64,000 bases of DNA, taken from assembly GCA_033980235.1 (NCBI GenBank), contig CM067075.1:2221148-2285147 (forward strand). Direction: 5' to 3'. This document shows positions 55,401 to 64,000 of this stretch, one piece after another. Made by a program: the position numbers and the translations under genes. Each line of letters begins with the position of its first letter. Position 1 is the stretch's first letter. Below the pieces are notes generated by a model that saw only the letters and a program-made list of their open reading frames with translations, was not told the origin of the DNA and did not search any database. The DNA is from Diadema setosum. Its lineage: Eukaryota; Echinodermata; Echinoidea; Diadematoida; Diadematidae.

Positions 55401-57715
55401 AGTTCGAGGTTCAGGTAAAGGAGAAGCCTGCGACAAGACGTGGGATCTTGTCTGTCGCGAGCTCTCTTTATGATCCTTTGGGTTTTCTAGCTCCGTTCGT
55501 GCTTCCGGCAAAAATACTCCTTCAGAACCTATGCAGGCGAGATTTGAGTTGGGATGCGAAGGTTTCCCCAGAGGAAGAAAAACAGTGGCGTGAGTGGTTG
55601 GATGACTTGTCTTTGCTGACCCAAGTTCAGATAAGTAGGTGTCTAAAGTCTGAGGGATTTCAGGAAGTTGGATCTGTTCAACTCCACCACTTCTGCGACG
55701 CATCGGAGGTTGGCTATGCTGCTGTGTCTTACTTGCGCCTGACAGACAAATCAGGCGAAGTACATTGTGCGTTTGTTCTAGGGAAGGCAAGACTAGCTCC
55801 CATGAAGGTGGTGTCGATTCCAAGACTGGAGCTGATGGCTGCCGTCCTTGCAGTGACTATGGACCAATGCATTAAGGGGGAACTCGAAATCAAAATCAAC
55901 GAGACTGTCTTTTGGACTGACTCTACGGCCGTGCTGCAGTATATACGCAGCGAAAGCAGACGGTTTAAGACATTCGTCGCCAACAGAGTCGCTCAGATTC
56001 ACAATGCATCAACACCTGAGCAATGGAGGCACGTTGACACGAAATCGAATCCGGCAGATGACGGATCTCGAGGTCTGAGAGCATCAGAGCTTCTCAGCAA
56101 TCAACGGTGGATCACAGGACCAGACTTCCTCATGAAGGAAGAGAAGTTCTGGCCTGCGCCTCCAAAAGTGCTAGAGCTTGCGCGAGATGATTCTGAAGTG
56201 AAGAAGGAAATCTTTGTGTTTGCTACTTCGCTCAGAGGTACCATGCAAGATCTCCTTGGTCGATATTCCTCATGGAATAAATTGAAGCGGGTTGTGGCAT
56301 GGCTTCTCCGCTACAAGAGGTGGCTTCTTGCCAAAGCTAAGGGCGAGCAGATTGGAGAGCTGAGGTCTTCCTTGTCAGCAGAGGAGCTGATGCAATCTGA
56401 GGAAGAAGTCATCAAAATTGTGCAAAGAGGTGCGTTTGGTGATAATCTTGATGGCGAAGAACTGAAGGGCTGTGCGTTGAAAAAGCTCAATCCAGTTGTA
56501 GTTGACGGTATCCTTCGAATCGGTGGCAGGCTCGGTAATTTTCCCCTAGATTATGATGCGAAACATCCAATTATCTTGCCTCATGAACATCATGTTACAA
56601 GACTCCTCATCACGCACCACCATCATTTGGTAGGACACTGTGGGTCAGGTTTGACATGGTCGTCCCTAAGAACAAAGTACTGGGTGATGAAAGGAGGTGT
56701 AGCAGTAAGGAAGGTAGTAGGGAAGTGTTTCAGGTGTAAGAGGAGGAATGCACCGAGAGCGGAACAAATGATGGCAGAGCTCCCATCCCACAGAGTAACG
56801 CCAGACAAGCCTCCCTTTTCGTATGTTGGAGTTGACTACTTCGGGCCGATTCTGGTCAAACAAGGCCGTAGCAGGGTGAAAAGGTATGGTTGTTTGTTTA
56901 CCTGTATGAACAGCAGAGCTATTCATATTGAGGTTGCCCATTCACTTGACACAGATTCCTTCATCAATGCACTGCGACGATTCATCGCCAGGAGGGGCAA
57001 GCCAGAGAGAATTGTGAGTGATAACGGGACGAACTTCAGAGGCGCAGAGCGCGAGTTGCGAGAGAGCATAAAGGCACTCAATCAGTCCAAGGTGAGTAAC
57101 TACCTTCTCGATCAAGGTATAAACTGGGCTTTTAACATCCCAACGGCAAGTCACATGGGCGGGGTGTGGGAGAGAATGGTGAGGTCGATTCGGAAAATTC
57201 TCGGCAGTCTCCTTGGTCAACAGACAGTGCATGACGAAGTCTTGTCTACTGTGTTGGTAGAAGTTGAAGGCATTCTGAATTCACGCCCACTCACTCAGTT
57301 GAGTATGGATCCGCAGGACAACGAACCCCTGACTCCCAATCACTTGTTGTTGATGAGGCAGAGTCCTAGTCTTTCACCCGGCAAGTTTGATAAGGATGAT
57401 TGTTACGGTAGGCGCAGGTGGAAACAAGTTCAGTACTTGGCGTCGGTCTTTTGGCGGAGATGGCAAGCAGAGTACTTGCCTTTGCTACAAGAAAGACAGA
57501 AATGGCTGACTCCACGTAGGAATTTGGCCATAAATGACTTAGTCCTCGTGGCAGATGACAATACTCCGAGGGGACAGTGGCAGCTTGGAAAGGTAGTCGA
57601 GGTGTTCCCAGGGAAGGACGGGTTAGTCCGCCAGGTAGAAATCAAGGTTGGATGTAGATTCCTGAAAAGACCAATCTCCAAGCTTTGCCTGCTAGAAGCT
57701 GTAGATGGGAAATAA
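52403..57715 (+). CDS. BEL/Pao gag-pol polyprotein
   Basis: 1770 residues from the first ATG; the frame is open from 52031, so translation probably enters from the upstream gag piece. Regions from this ATG: acidic/Ser-rich linker 1-110; DUF1759-type gag domain about 119-300; zinc knuckles about 351-416 (a C-x2-C-x4-H-x4-C in CDNCMHPMHMAVGC and two variants); aspartic protease (DUF1758-like) with ALLDEGSDVT near 494-503; reverse transcriptase about 780-960 with catalytic YVDD near 917; RNase H about 1094-1230 with FCDAS and WTDSTA; integrase zinc-binding H2C2 about 1393-1450; integrase core with Asp in VDYFGP (about 1476), Asp in SDNGTNF (about 1539) and Glu in GVWERM (about 1589); C-terminal DUF5641-like domain about 1656-1766. 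All catalytic residues are present and there are no internal stops, so the enzyme part appears intact. Confidence 0.92.
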   Translation: MEADNDIEAAEVELQILEEESDDDVPQVDSVQFKCDMSHSSPVREVLVDQSGGHDVKRETVSHVRETSNLENANEVSASSGLNPSAPEWFQKERNDDVTGAGIAPLSQIFQAIDLALNMPKQEIAVFDGNPLEYWGFINQFETTVASKTSDERVKLTYLIQYCRGKAKESIENCTFLGKDGYQKAREILADQFGQSYQVSHAHMKKVLSRQQIRPNDGNALWDLARDMKRCHMVLSRRGYGADMNSSDNLLSIQQLLPLHLQAEWAKRAHSMMCRGVVPNFEVMTTFVEESAKLATNMFGQNIGKALKPNANIKSPKPKMGNKMMSFATQGSGSKFTPPSSARSEKKFERKCQCCQGSHDIPFCPVFKKKSFEERKAFTRQAKLCDNCMHPMHMAVGCLAKPACQIKGCGKRHISLLHPPDREMRQSQANRQNVIEPQNAAHDNQGVQKQDGPVAADEVGNRGGQTYSAHAFRQKVCLRVVPVRVEGNGRSATTWALLDEGSDVTLCSKGLADELGLAGKELDFQLTTVNQQASSKKGMEVSLSVNGVDDDDVIHLPHVWTVDCLPISTSSFPCSQDVKQWPHLEDLHLPSIERKQVQILIGADIPEAFWVLEQRRGERKEPYAVRTPLGWTLFGPTSSQQRSPHVSVNFTQLQPDPLQDQLKQFWEADFGAYLLDNKVGDSVEDKRALSMMQNSAMLSDGHYEIGLPWRSCPPSLPNNRGLAEARLRYLKRKLEKDDVLREKYTSTMSEYIDKGYAEIVETEATSSESEAEAEDVVWYLPHHPVFHPHKPGKARVVFDCAARFGGTSLNEQLLQGPDLTNNLAGVLMRFRQDHIAVMGDIESMFHQVKVSTKDRNALRFLWWTDGDLRQDPQEYCMTVHTFGATSSPSCAGFALRKTAADNKGDYDEEVINTIQRNFYVDDCLKSVDSKEAAVSLVQGLRSLLAKGGFHLRKWISNDRDVLTTIPEADRAASVLSLDLEEMPVERTLGILWDVQTDSFKFEVQVKEKPATRRGILSVASSLYDPLGFLAPFVLPAKILLQNLCRRDLSWDAKVSPEEEKQWREWLDDLSLLTQVQISRCLKSEGFQEVGSVQLHHFCDASEVGYAAVSYLRLTDKSGEVHCAFVLGKARLAPMKVVSIPRLELMAAVLAVTMDQCIKGELEIKINETVFWTDSTAVLQYIRSESRRFKTFVANRVAQIHNASTPEQWRHVDTKSNPADDGSRGLRASELLSNQRWITGPDFLMKEEKFWPAPPKVLELARDDSEVKKEIFVFATSLRGTMQDLLGRYSSWNKLKRVVAWLLRYKRWLLAKAKGEQIGELRSSLSAEELMQSEEEVIKIVQRGAFGDNLDGEELKGCALKKLNPVVVDGILRIGGRLGNFPLDYDAKHPIILPHEHHVTRLLITHHHHLVGHCGSGLTWSSLRTKYWVMKGGVAVRKVVGKCFRCKRRNAPRAEQMMAELPSHRVTPDKPPFSYVGVDYFGPILVKQGRSRVKRYGCLFTCMNSRAIHIEVAHSLDTDSFINALRRFIARRGKPERIVSDNGTNFRGAERELRESIKALNQSKVSNYLLDQGINWAFNIPTASHMGGVWERMVRSIRKILGSLLGQQTVHDEVLSTVLVEVEGILNSRPLTQLSMDPQDNEPLTPNHLLLMRQSPSLSPGKFDKDDCYGRRRWKQVQYLASVFWRRWQAEYLPLLQERQKWLTPRRNLAINDLVLVADDNTPRGQWQLGKVVEVFPGKDGLVRQVEIKVGCRFLKRPISKLCLLEAVDGK

Positions 57716-57887
57716 ATCTACATCAGGTTTTATTTGAGATCTCAGTTGAACATGAGTGTAGTATATTGTTTATCTTTCGTGTTCAACCTGAGGTATTGTT
57801 ATAATGTAAGTATGAATGATTGTTAGAATGCCGCTCCTAAGTAATATTGAAAATGACCCCTCTGTAGTAGGCTCATTGGGGCCGGTA
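57716..57887 (+). other. 3' untranslated tail of the BEL/Pao element with weak polypurine tract
   Basis: 172 bases between the polyprotein stop and the right LTR. A strong polypurine tract is not obvious; the only G-rich run next to the LTR is ATTGGGGCCGG. Confidence 0.5.
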
Positions 57888-59704
57888 TGTAGCGGCAGGA
57901 AGTATTATTTCCATGTAAATCAGTTACCAAATAGGGGTCCCACCCCTTGGTCGCCCTCAAGAAAAGTACTGTGTTTAAATAGGTATGGCACCCCCAAATC
58001 CATTAGATAATCCCTCTGAGGAGAGGGGTAACATTGTGCCACACCAGCAGTTGGCACATCATCCTTTGTGAGGCAAGGACCACTTGCACCCCAGCAGAGA
58101 TGTGTAGTGAAAAAGTCTGTGAAGTCAGGGACGGATAACAGTCGGTAAGTTATAACTCTGTTCAAATTTTTATATATTTGAGATGTGGCTGATCAAAGGC
58201 AGTTGCAGGAAACATCAAATGTTATATTTTAGTCAATATTATTGTCTGTATATAGTATCTGTGTTCCTCATGCACAGAAAGGTTACATAGCAGAGGAGAG
58301 AATAAGAAGAAAGACATCTCGCAGATTGGTATGATTCGTTCAACCTTTCTCTAGTAAATATTGGTTGAGTATATGAGTGATTTAGCTGCTATATCTGTTT
58401 GCAGATATATAGGCAGAATCAAAAGCTATGTTATGTCTTATATTGTTGCAATGAAGTGTCCTACTGTAGATGTAAGTTTGCTCCGGATACTATATGAAAT
58501 GTGAATTGGCTTGCAGGAGCAGAGTGTAGTATATAACAAGTGCTGTGTGAACAGCTCCTAGCTGTAATCTCAGCTTTTAACCTTATGTGTGAACATGACA
58601 GTATGAGTCACAGTGTATTGTATATAGCATGCTGTAAGAACAAAGAGAATACGATGCCCAAAGTTTGATACAAGTTCAGGTGTATGGGGCAGTGTAGGTG
58701 GACAATGTCATTGTCCAGCCAAGTGGCAGTAAAACCCTCTGTACATAAATCGAGATTAGTTTAGCTTTTCAGACCCAGTTGCAGCATACTTTGCTTGTGG
58801 AGTTGGGTAGATGGCATATATCTTTAATACAATTTAACTTACGACGTAGTTGTAGTATAATGAAAGGATTCTTCATTATGCACTGTTTATTTTCTATGAG
58901 CATATAAGCTCAGATGTAGTGAAGAAAAAGGCGAATTTTACCATTCTATCGTGTTATGGGTCTGTGGTGTAGAATAGTTCACCTCCTACAGAAGTTGTGT
59001 AGGAGCATCTTAATTGTATGTGCCTCTTCCAATGTTTGGGTTTGTAGCAGAGCAGGAAGGGATTAGCTCACTACGAAAAGAGGGCTGAACGAACAGGCTC
59101 TTTGTTTTATCACAGTTTTGCCTCTCCTCCTATGTTCTGTACCTTGCTTCAGCCTTCTCTCTCTCTCTCTCTCTCTCTTCCAATTAATCCTCCATTTCCT
59201 TCTTTATTGCACTAAATGTAGTGTACTGTAGAAGTCACGTTTATCTAATTCATGCAATGCTGGAAGAAGCTTGCAAGTTTCGATGTTAGTGAAAGAATAC
59301 ACTGACTCAGTTGAGCCAGGAGTATTTAGGCTATGTATATACTGCGCAAATTGTATGTGTACTGTTGAATAAGGTAACAGAATTAGTTGAATTGAAGAAG
59401 AAACAAAGAATTGTAGCAAAGTACAAAGTATGCAAACGTTATTATGTATTTGTATTGTATTTTTTCTGTTCACTTGCAGTGAACCACGCTTACAGTATGT
59501 GCAGCCGATGCTTACACATGCCAGCTCGACGCTGCTAAAGAAGAACGCCAATAAAGATGCTATTAGTGTTTGAATAGTAAAGAAATTGGTGCCTGTGATC
59601 ATTGGGCTCGTCGAGTGGAGAGTCTGATGGTGCACGCGTGCGTTTGGACTGAGTCTTAACCACTTCTGTGTAGAAGGCTCGCTTGAGTGCGAGATAACGC
59701 TACA
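57888..59704 (+). repeat. Right LTR of BEL/Pao element
   Basis: 1817 bp. Differences from the left LTR seen by eye: a 4-base gain near 58823, single-base changes near 59429, 59440 and 59582, and a 1-base loss near 59629. The polyadenylation signal AATAAA lies at 59550-59555. Confidence 0.93.
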
Positions 59705-59709
59705 TCTCC
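59705..59709. repeat. Target-site duplication, right (TCTCC)
   Basis: Matches 50011-50015. Confidence 0.85.
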
Positions 59710-61141
59710 CTTAAAGCAATCAGAACTCGCTTTATAAAGAAGGAAACCATGTAGTTCTCCGTATCTACACACAGTATTGGCCTACATTACACCTTTATAT
59801 GTACTCAAAGTAACACCTCCTATATCTAATAGCCCTCAGGACTACTACTTCCAGTAATACCTGTGATTTGCATCACGGAATACCAATCATGATAAATGGC
59901 ATACATTCTGTACTGTACCAAGCAACTATCCCCTGCATACTTTGCTGCAGTATGATGCATTAATTGCTACTTCGTCTCTACTTCTTTCACACAAGAACCA
60001 GTACAAGCAATTCACATTCCAAAAAAAAGGAAACAAGTGCACAGACAACCATGCATTTAGTCATATACACTCCCCTAACAAATGAGAGATCTAACACCAT
60101 TTCTAACGACACATAGCTGACTGACATGAGCAGTATATACGGTAATGGCATATTATGCAACCGAACAATTAACCATCTGGCCCCTTTGGCATACGGGCTG
60201 AGCTTAGAGTGCTATTAAAATGACTTTATAACATTATATCTTGTGTCATATCCATCCAGTGAGTGCTAGCTCAAACCATTTGTGCATCACTATGAACACA
60301 ATCGTCCCAATTTATACACAATGACTGACATCAGTTTACATTCATCTCAGTGTCACTCACCAGTCCTGCATGTACCTCTCAGCATTTACTTAGCACCATG
60401 CCGATCCCTGCCACAGAGCAACTTGTCGCGTTACAAATGGACAACTGGCCCTAGAAATATGAGGTATAAATATACTAAATGCTAATGTGCACAAACCATG
60501 CCAGTACTCATTGAACTTATCCTCATTCACTTAGTGAGTTTGGTAACATAGCATTAAGAATGCAAAAGGCTATCTACATCATGAAGACAATGTGTGTTCA
60601 ACTAACACTTCTGCTGCCATTCAAATAAGTTGATGTGCACATCATAACTTCACAGTTTGTACATCTCAGACCACATGCTCACAACTCTGTGCAAACACAG
60701 AGCACCTGACCTTGTAAGTGACCTTGAGCTAAATCAGAACTATCCCTACAAGTACAAGTACAACTATTAAAGCAAAGGAAATGTGTAATAAACTGTATAC
60801 TCTGAGATTCATTCTCACATCAACCTTGGAACCAAGTTAAGTGATTTCTACTATCCTCTTTTATCTACAGGATATACCTCTAACAATATTAACAACAAGT
60901 CTATTGATCAGAACTGATTTCACAATATGTGATTGATTACTGTGCTTCAAGTATGCAGCATATCACTTTCCATGCTTACTACACAGCTTAGTGTACCAGA
61001 TCTAGTACAATACAAGAACTCTTGGGCAAGCCAAGTTACATCAACACAGATTGTAGACTTAAGGGTGTATCCCCCGTATGTCACAAGAGATGAAAAGTTA
61101 CTAGATAAATCTATGATACTCACATTCACTGGTGAGGGATT
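59710..61141. other. Non-coding stretch right of the retrotransposon
   Basis: No gene was recognised; open frames are short and without family features. A minus-strand frame at 60947-61129 has no recognisable domain. Confidence 0.5.
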
Positions 61142-61280
61142 TTAACCTGTGAAATCTGCCTTTAGACACCACATAAGGTCGCTCAAATGCAGTCTTTGTC
61201 TCAAGAAAGTCTTGAACACCTGGTCATTGCATTGTTCCACACAACCAGTTGTTCTTGGGTGTGCAGTGTGTGTCTTGAAA
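61142..61280 (-). pseudogene. Possible integrase-core trace
   Basis: A minus-strand open stretch contains HPRTTGCVEQCND, which resembles the HPQTNG-VE-xxN block around the catalytic Glu in integrases of Gypsy/Ginger-type elements, followed by QVFKTFLRQRLHL. Nothing else of an integrase is recognisable on either side, so it would be a short decayed remnant. It may be coincidence. Confidence 0.28.
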
Positions 61281-61374
61281 CAGTGCATTCACAATACATA
61301 CATACACACATTTATCTGTGTCCCCAACTCTCTGAGGCCAACGCCAAGTTCATGTATAGTCTAGCAGCCAGAAA

Positions 61375-62035
61375 GGGTCCCCGTACACCCCCCCTAAAAC
61401 AAAATTCTACGATATGTTCGAAGATCGTCAGAACCTGTATTTTCCGAATCCGGTTGTCGCCAGCGGAAAAAAAGGTTGCGCGCGCCTATTATTTGCATAT
61501 TTCTAAGATGGCCGCCGCCCGTTGCTAGGAGACGGATTATCTTTGAATAATTTTAGTTAGGAATAACAAATTACCATAAAAATGGTATCATTTTGAAGAG
61601 AATTAAATTTCCTACAAGCTGATACCCCATTTGATGGGATAAATAGTTGTTTGTCATGAAATATTAAGGAAGGAATTATGTTTTTTAGCATTTTTCTAAA
61701 AAGATACGGAATTTGGTTATAATGTTCTTTTCCATACATCTAATATGCATTTACAAATAACATTTGAAATTTCCTAAAATTATCCCCCAAACATAGCTAT
61801 TATCATGTGAAAACGGCTTTCCAATACACCAATTCCTTTAAAAGTTACACGACATTAAAGGGGATATGGTTCAATAGGTTTTACAGCAATATTTAAGGGT
61901 TATAATGTCTCCGCGCGCAATTGCGTAGGTTCTGTATGTGGGGTTTGTTGTAGATCACTGCTATCTATTGATCAAATCTCATCGAAATCGGCGAAGAAAG
62001 AAAGAAAAATTACACTTTCTATTCCTTATATGAAA
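61375..62035. repeat. Direct repeat pair, copy 1
   Basis: About 660 bp matched at 62378-63058. Shared blocks include TGTTCGAAGATCGTCAGAAC, AAGATGGCCGCCGCCCGTTG, ATTACCATAAAAATGGTATC, and TTAAAGTTACACGACATTAA near the end. There is no coding frame in common. Confidence 0.8.
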
Positions 62036-62377
62036 TAAAAATGTTTTTTTTTCTATTCTGTGTTACCAAACTCAATCCATTCAGCTTCCCATAAATGAAC
62101 AGTTTCTTGTCTTTTTGGATTCCCTCCAAAATCACAACTTATCTGATATTAAAAAGTTAAAGAAAAAAATTTGACGTGACAGTTTCCTCTTATTGGAAGA
62201 TTAAAGTGAAAAAAAAAAAAGAATCTTATGCTAAAAGCCCTAAGAAATAAAGAACTTGTTAAATGGCCTTTCAGAGTTTAAAATGAAACATGGCTATCTT
62301 ATTTTTTCATAACAAAATGAAGGGAAGTATCTGTGTAGTTCATGTCGGCCCATACTGGGTTACTATTCTTCAGAAAT

Positions 62378-63058
62378 GGTCCCCGTGCACCCCCCCCCCA
62401 AAAAAAAAAAAATCTACGATGTGTTCGAAGATCGTCAGAACCTGTATTTTGCGAATCTGCTTGTCGCCAGCGGAAAAAAGGGTTGCGCGTGCGTCTAATT
62501 TGCATACTTCAAAGATGGCCGCCGCCCGTTGATAGGATACGGATTATTTTTGAATAACTTTAGTTAAGAATATCAAATTACCATAAAAATGGTATCATAT
62601 TAAAGAGAATTAGATTTCCTACAAGTTAATACCCCGTTTTATGTAATAAATAGTTGTTGTTATGAAATACTAAGGAAGGAAGGATTTTTTTTTTTTTACA
62701 TTTTTCCCAAGAAATACAGATTTCAGTAATGTTTTTTCCATACATTTAATTTCTGTTTACAAATAACATCGGAATTTTCCTTAAGTTAAACCCCATAAAT
62801 AAGTATTATTCTGTGAAAGCGGCTATTCAATACACCAATTTCTTTTAAAGTTACACGACATTAAAGGGAAAAGGTTCAATACGGTTATACAGAAATTTAA
62901 GGGTAATGTCGACGGCCGCACTTGCGTAACGCGTGTAGTACTGTAATAATCATTGCAAGTATGAGACCCTATCACTTCTTACATCCAAATTATTGATTAA
63001 ATATCATTAAATCTTGTGGAATATGAAAACAAATTAAATTTTTTATTCGCTATCACCT
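62378..63058. repeat. Direct repeat pair, copy 2
   Basis: Counterpart of 61375-62035 in the same orientation, offset by about 1.0 kb, with substitutions and indels throughout. Confidence 0.8.
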
Positions 63059-63752
63059 TTGATCTACTCAGCTTCACTTTTAGTTTACGTCTTTTTTTCA
63101 TCAAATAGAATGAAGGCCTTACGAGAGGTGTAATTTCATGACGGCCGAAACGGGCTTACCTGGATACGGGTTTCCAACATATCGATATTAATCAAACTTC
63201 TCTTCATCAACTCTCATTCTTCTGATCATCTTCACACACATACTCACACCTCCAGTATCGCACACAGGCATTCATGCAGGGGAAATGAGCTCAGTCATGA
63301 ATTTCGTGAATTTATTCAATACGCTATTAATGCATTCATGGAACATCAAACTCGAATGCTTTATTTAGATGTCGAAATAAGAGTTACATGTATACCGCAC
63401 AAGCGAAATATTTCTCACCATGCTCTAGCATGAAATCAATTTATTTTTTTTAAGATAAGATCGCACATACGTGTTCTCATTCTTTGGTGGTTCGCCTGAT
63501 GGTTTTTAAACATATTGCTCATACGTTTATTATTGCCAAGAAACTAATAGATAGATTACAAATACCAAGGAATGGCATTGATAAAAACGAATAGTTGCAA
63601 GTCAAATCCAGTGGCTTTCAAATTCTGTGGGGTTTTTTTTTATAGAAAATGATTTCATGCACTTAACATTATTACATGGGTTGATTTAAATGCAATACAA
63701 CGTAAACTTGGTTGTTAAATCCGTTAGGAGTGACTAATAATCAATATTATAC

Positions 63753-63790
<38 letters not shown>

Positions 63791-64000
63791 AAAATGTTAT
63801 GGTTAAGTAGACCTTAATGCATGGATCTATAAAACATGAGGGAAATGTCTGAGGGAACATTAACTATGCATGCGTGTATGTATGTATGTGTGCATGTATA
63901 TACTATAACTATGTATATATAATATATCTATATCTATATATAAAGATATATATATATATATATATATCACGTTTATATTTATGCAGGTTTGTATGCTTTT
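63059..64000. other. AT-rich right end of window with microsatellites
   Basis: No gene was recognised. It holds a GA run at about 63760-63786, ATGT-type repeats at 63875-63900 and a TA run at about 63947-63967. Confidence 0.6.

Larger units (their letters stand above)
50016..59704 (+). mobile_element. Full-length BEL/Pao LTR retrotransposon
   Basis: 9.69 kb between TCTCC duplications, with 1.81-kb direct LTRs starting TGTAGCG and ending CGCTACA. The internal region of about 6.06 kb codes for gag-like, protease, RT, RNase H and integrase regions in the BEL/Pao order. LTRs differ by only about three substitutions and two small indels by eye, so insertion was recent. A frame change near the 5' end of the coding region separates the first gag piece from the long polyprotein. 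No envelope-like frame follows integrase. Confidence 0.93.

Overview
This window is animal genomic DNA that is poor in host genes and rich in repeats. Two intact RING-less B-box/coiled-coil (TRIM-like) genes, a full-length BEL/Pao LTR retrotransposon, a DIRS-type tyrosine-recombinase fragment, APE-type LINE fragments, many terminal-inverted-repeat (TIR) elements and long microsatellites point to a marine invertebrate deuterostome. An echinoderm such as a sea urchin fits best, but that assignment is an inference from family content; no species marker is present.

Layout. 1-1426: minus-strand LINE endonuclease region running off the window edge. 1906-2585: foldback MITE fused to a broken TRIM-like fragment. 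3042-4805: intact TRIM-like copy 1 (minus), inside a segment (about 2661-5617) duplicated at about 45665-48808 around copy 2 (46001-47776, minus). 5618-6836: GCGAA-rich TIR element with a palindromic end. 6878-7402: DIRS-type recombinase fragment. 7855-12105: 4.25-kb TIR element with subterminal TACCATGGTA arrays. 12442-12636: small foldback element. 12706-13700: piggyBac-type element with TTAA duplications. 13715-15240: decayed plus-strand LINE. 15407-24700: mostly non-coding, with microsatellites, a tandem duplication, a foldback element and one weak candidate exon.

25250-43330 is the most striking region. It is an 18-kb tandem array of two long units (7.42 and 8.48 kb) and a shortened third. 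Each long unit is built from degenerate sub-repeats with tRNA-like heads and carries a GC-rich TIR element. Units end in half of a palindrome (AGCGTATCACCT) that is present in full, three times in tandem, at the left end of the array. The length difference between the two long units is explained almost exactly by one 1055-bp long-TIR element inserted only in the second unit.

44026-44654 is another TIR element. 49398-49750 repeats the sequence at 15407-15690. 50016-59704 is a complete BEL/Pao element with 1.81-kb LTRs that are almost identical, a 5-bp target duplication (TCTCC) and a polyprotein with gag-like, protease, RT, RNase H and integrase regions. Its N-terminal gag piece lies in a different frame. 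61142-61280 may be a trace of another integrase. 61375-63058 holds a direct-repeat pair, and the rest is AT-rich with microsatellites.

The only genes with a plausible host function are the two TRIM-like paralogues. Everything else that codes is transposon-derived.
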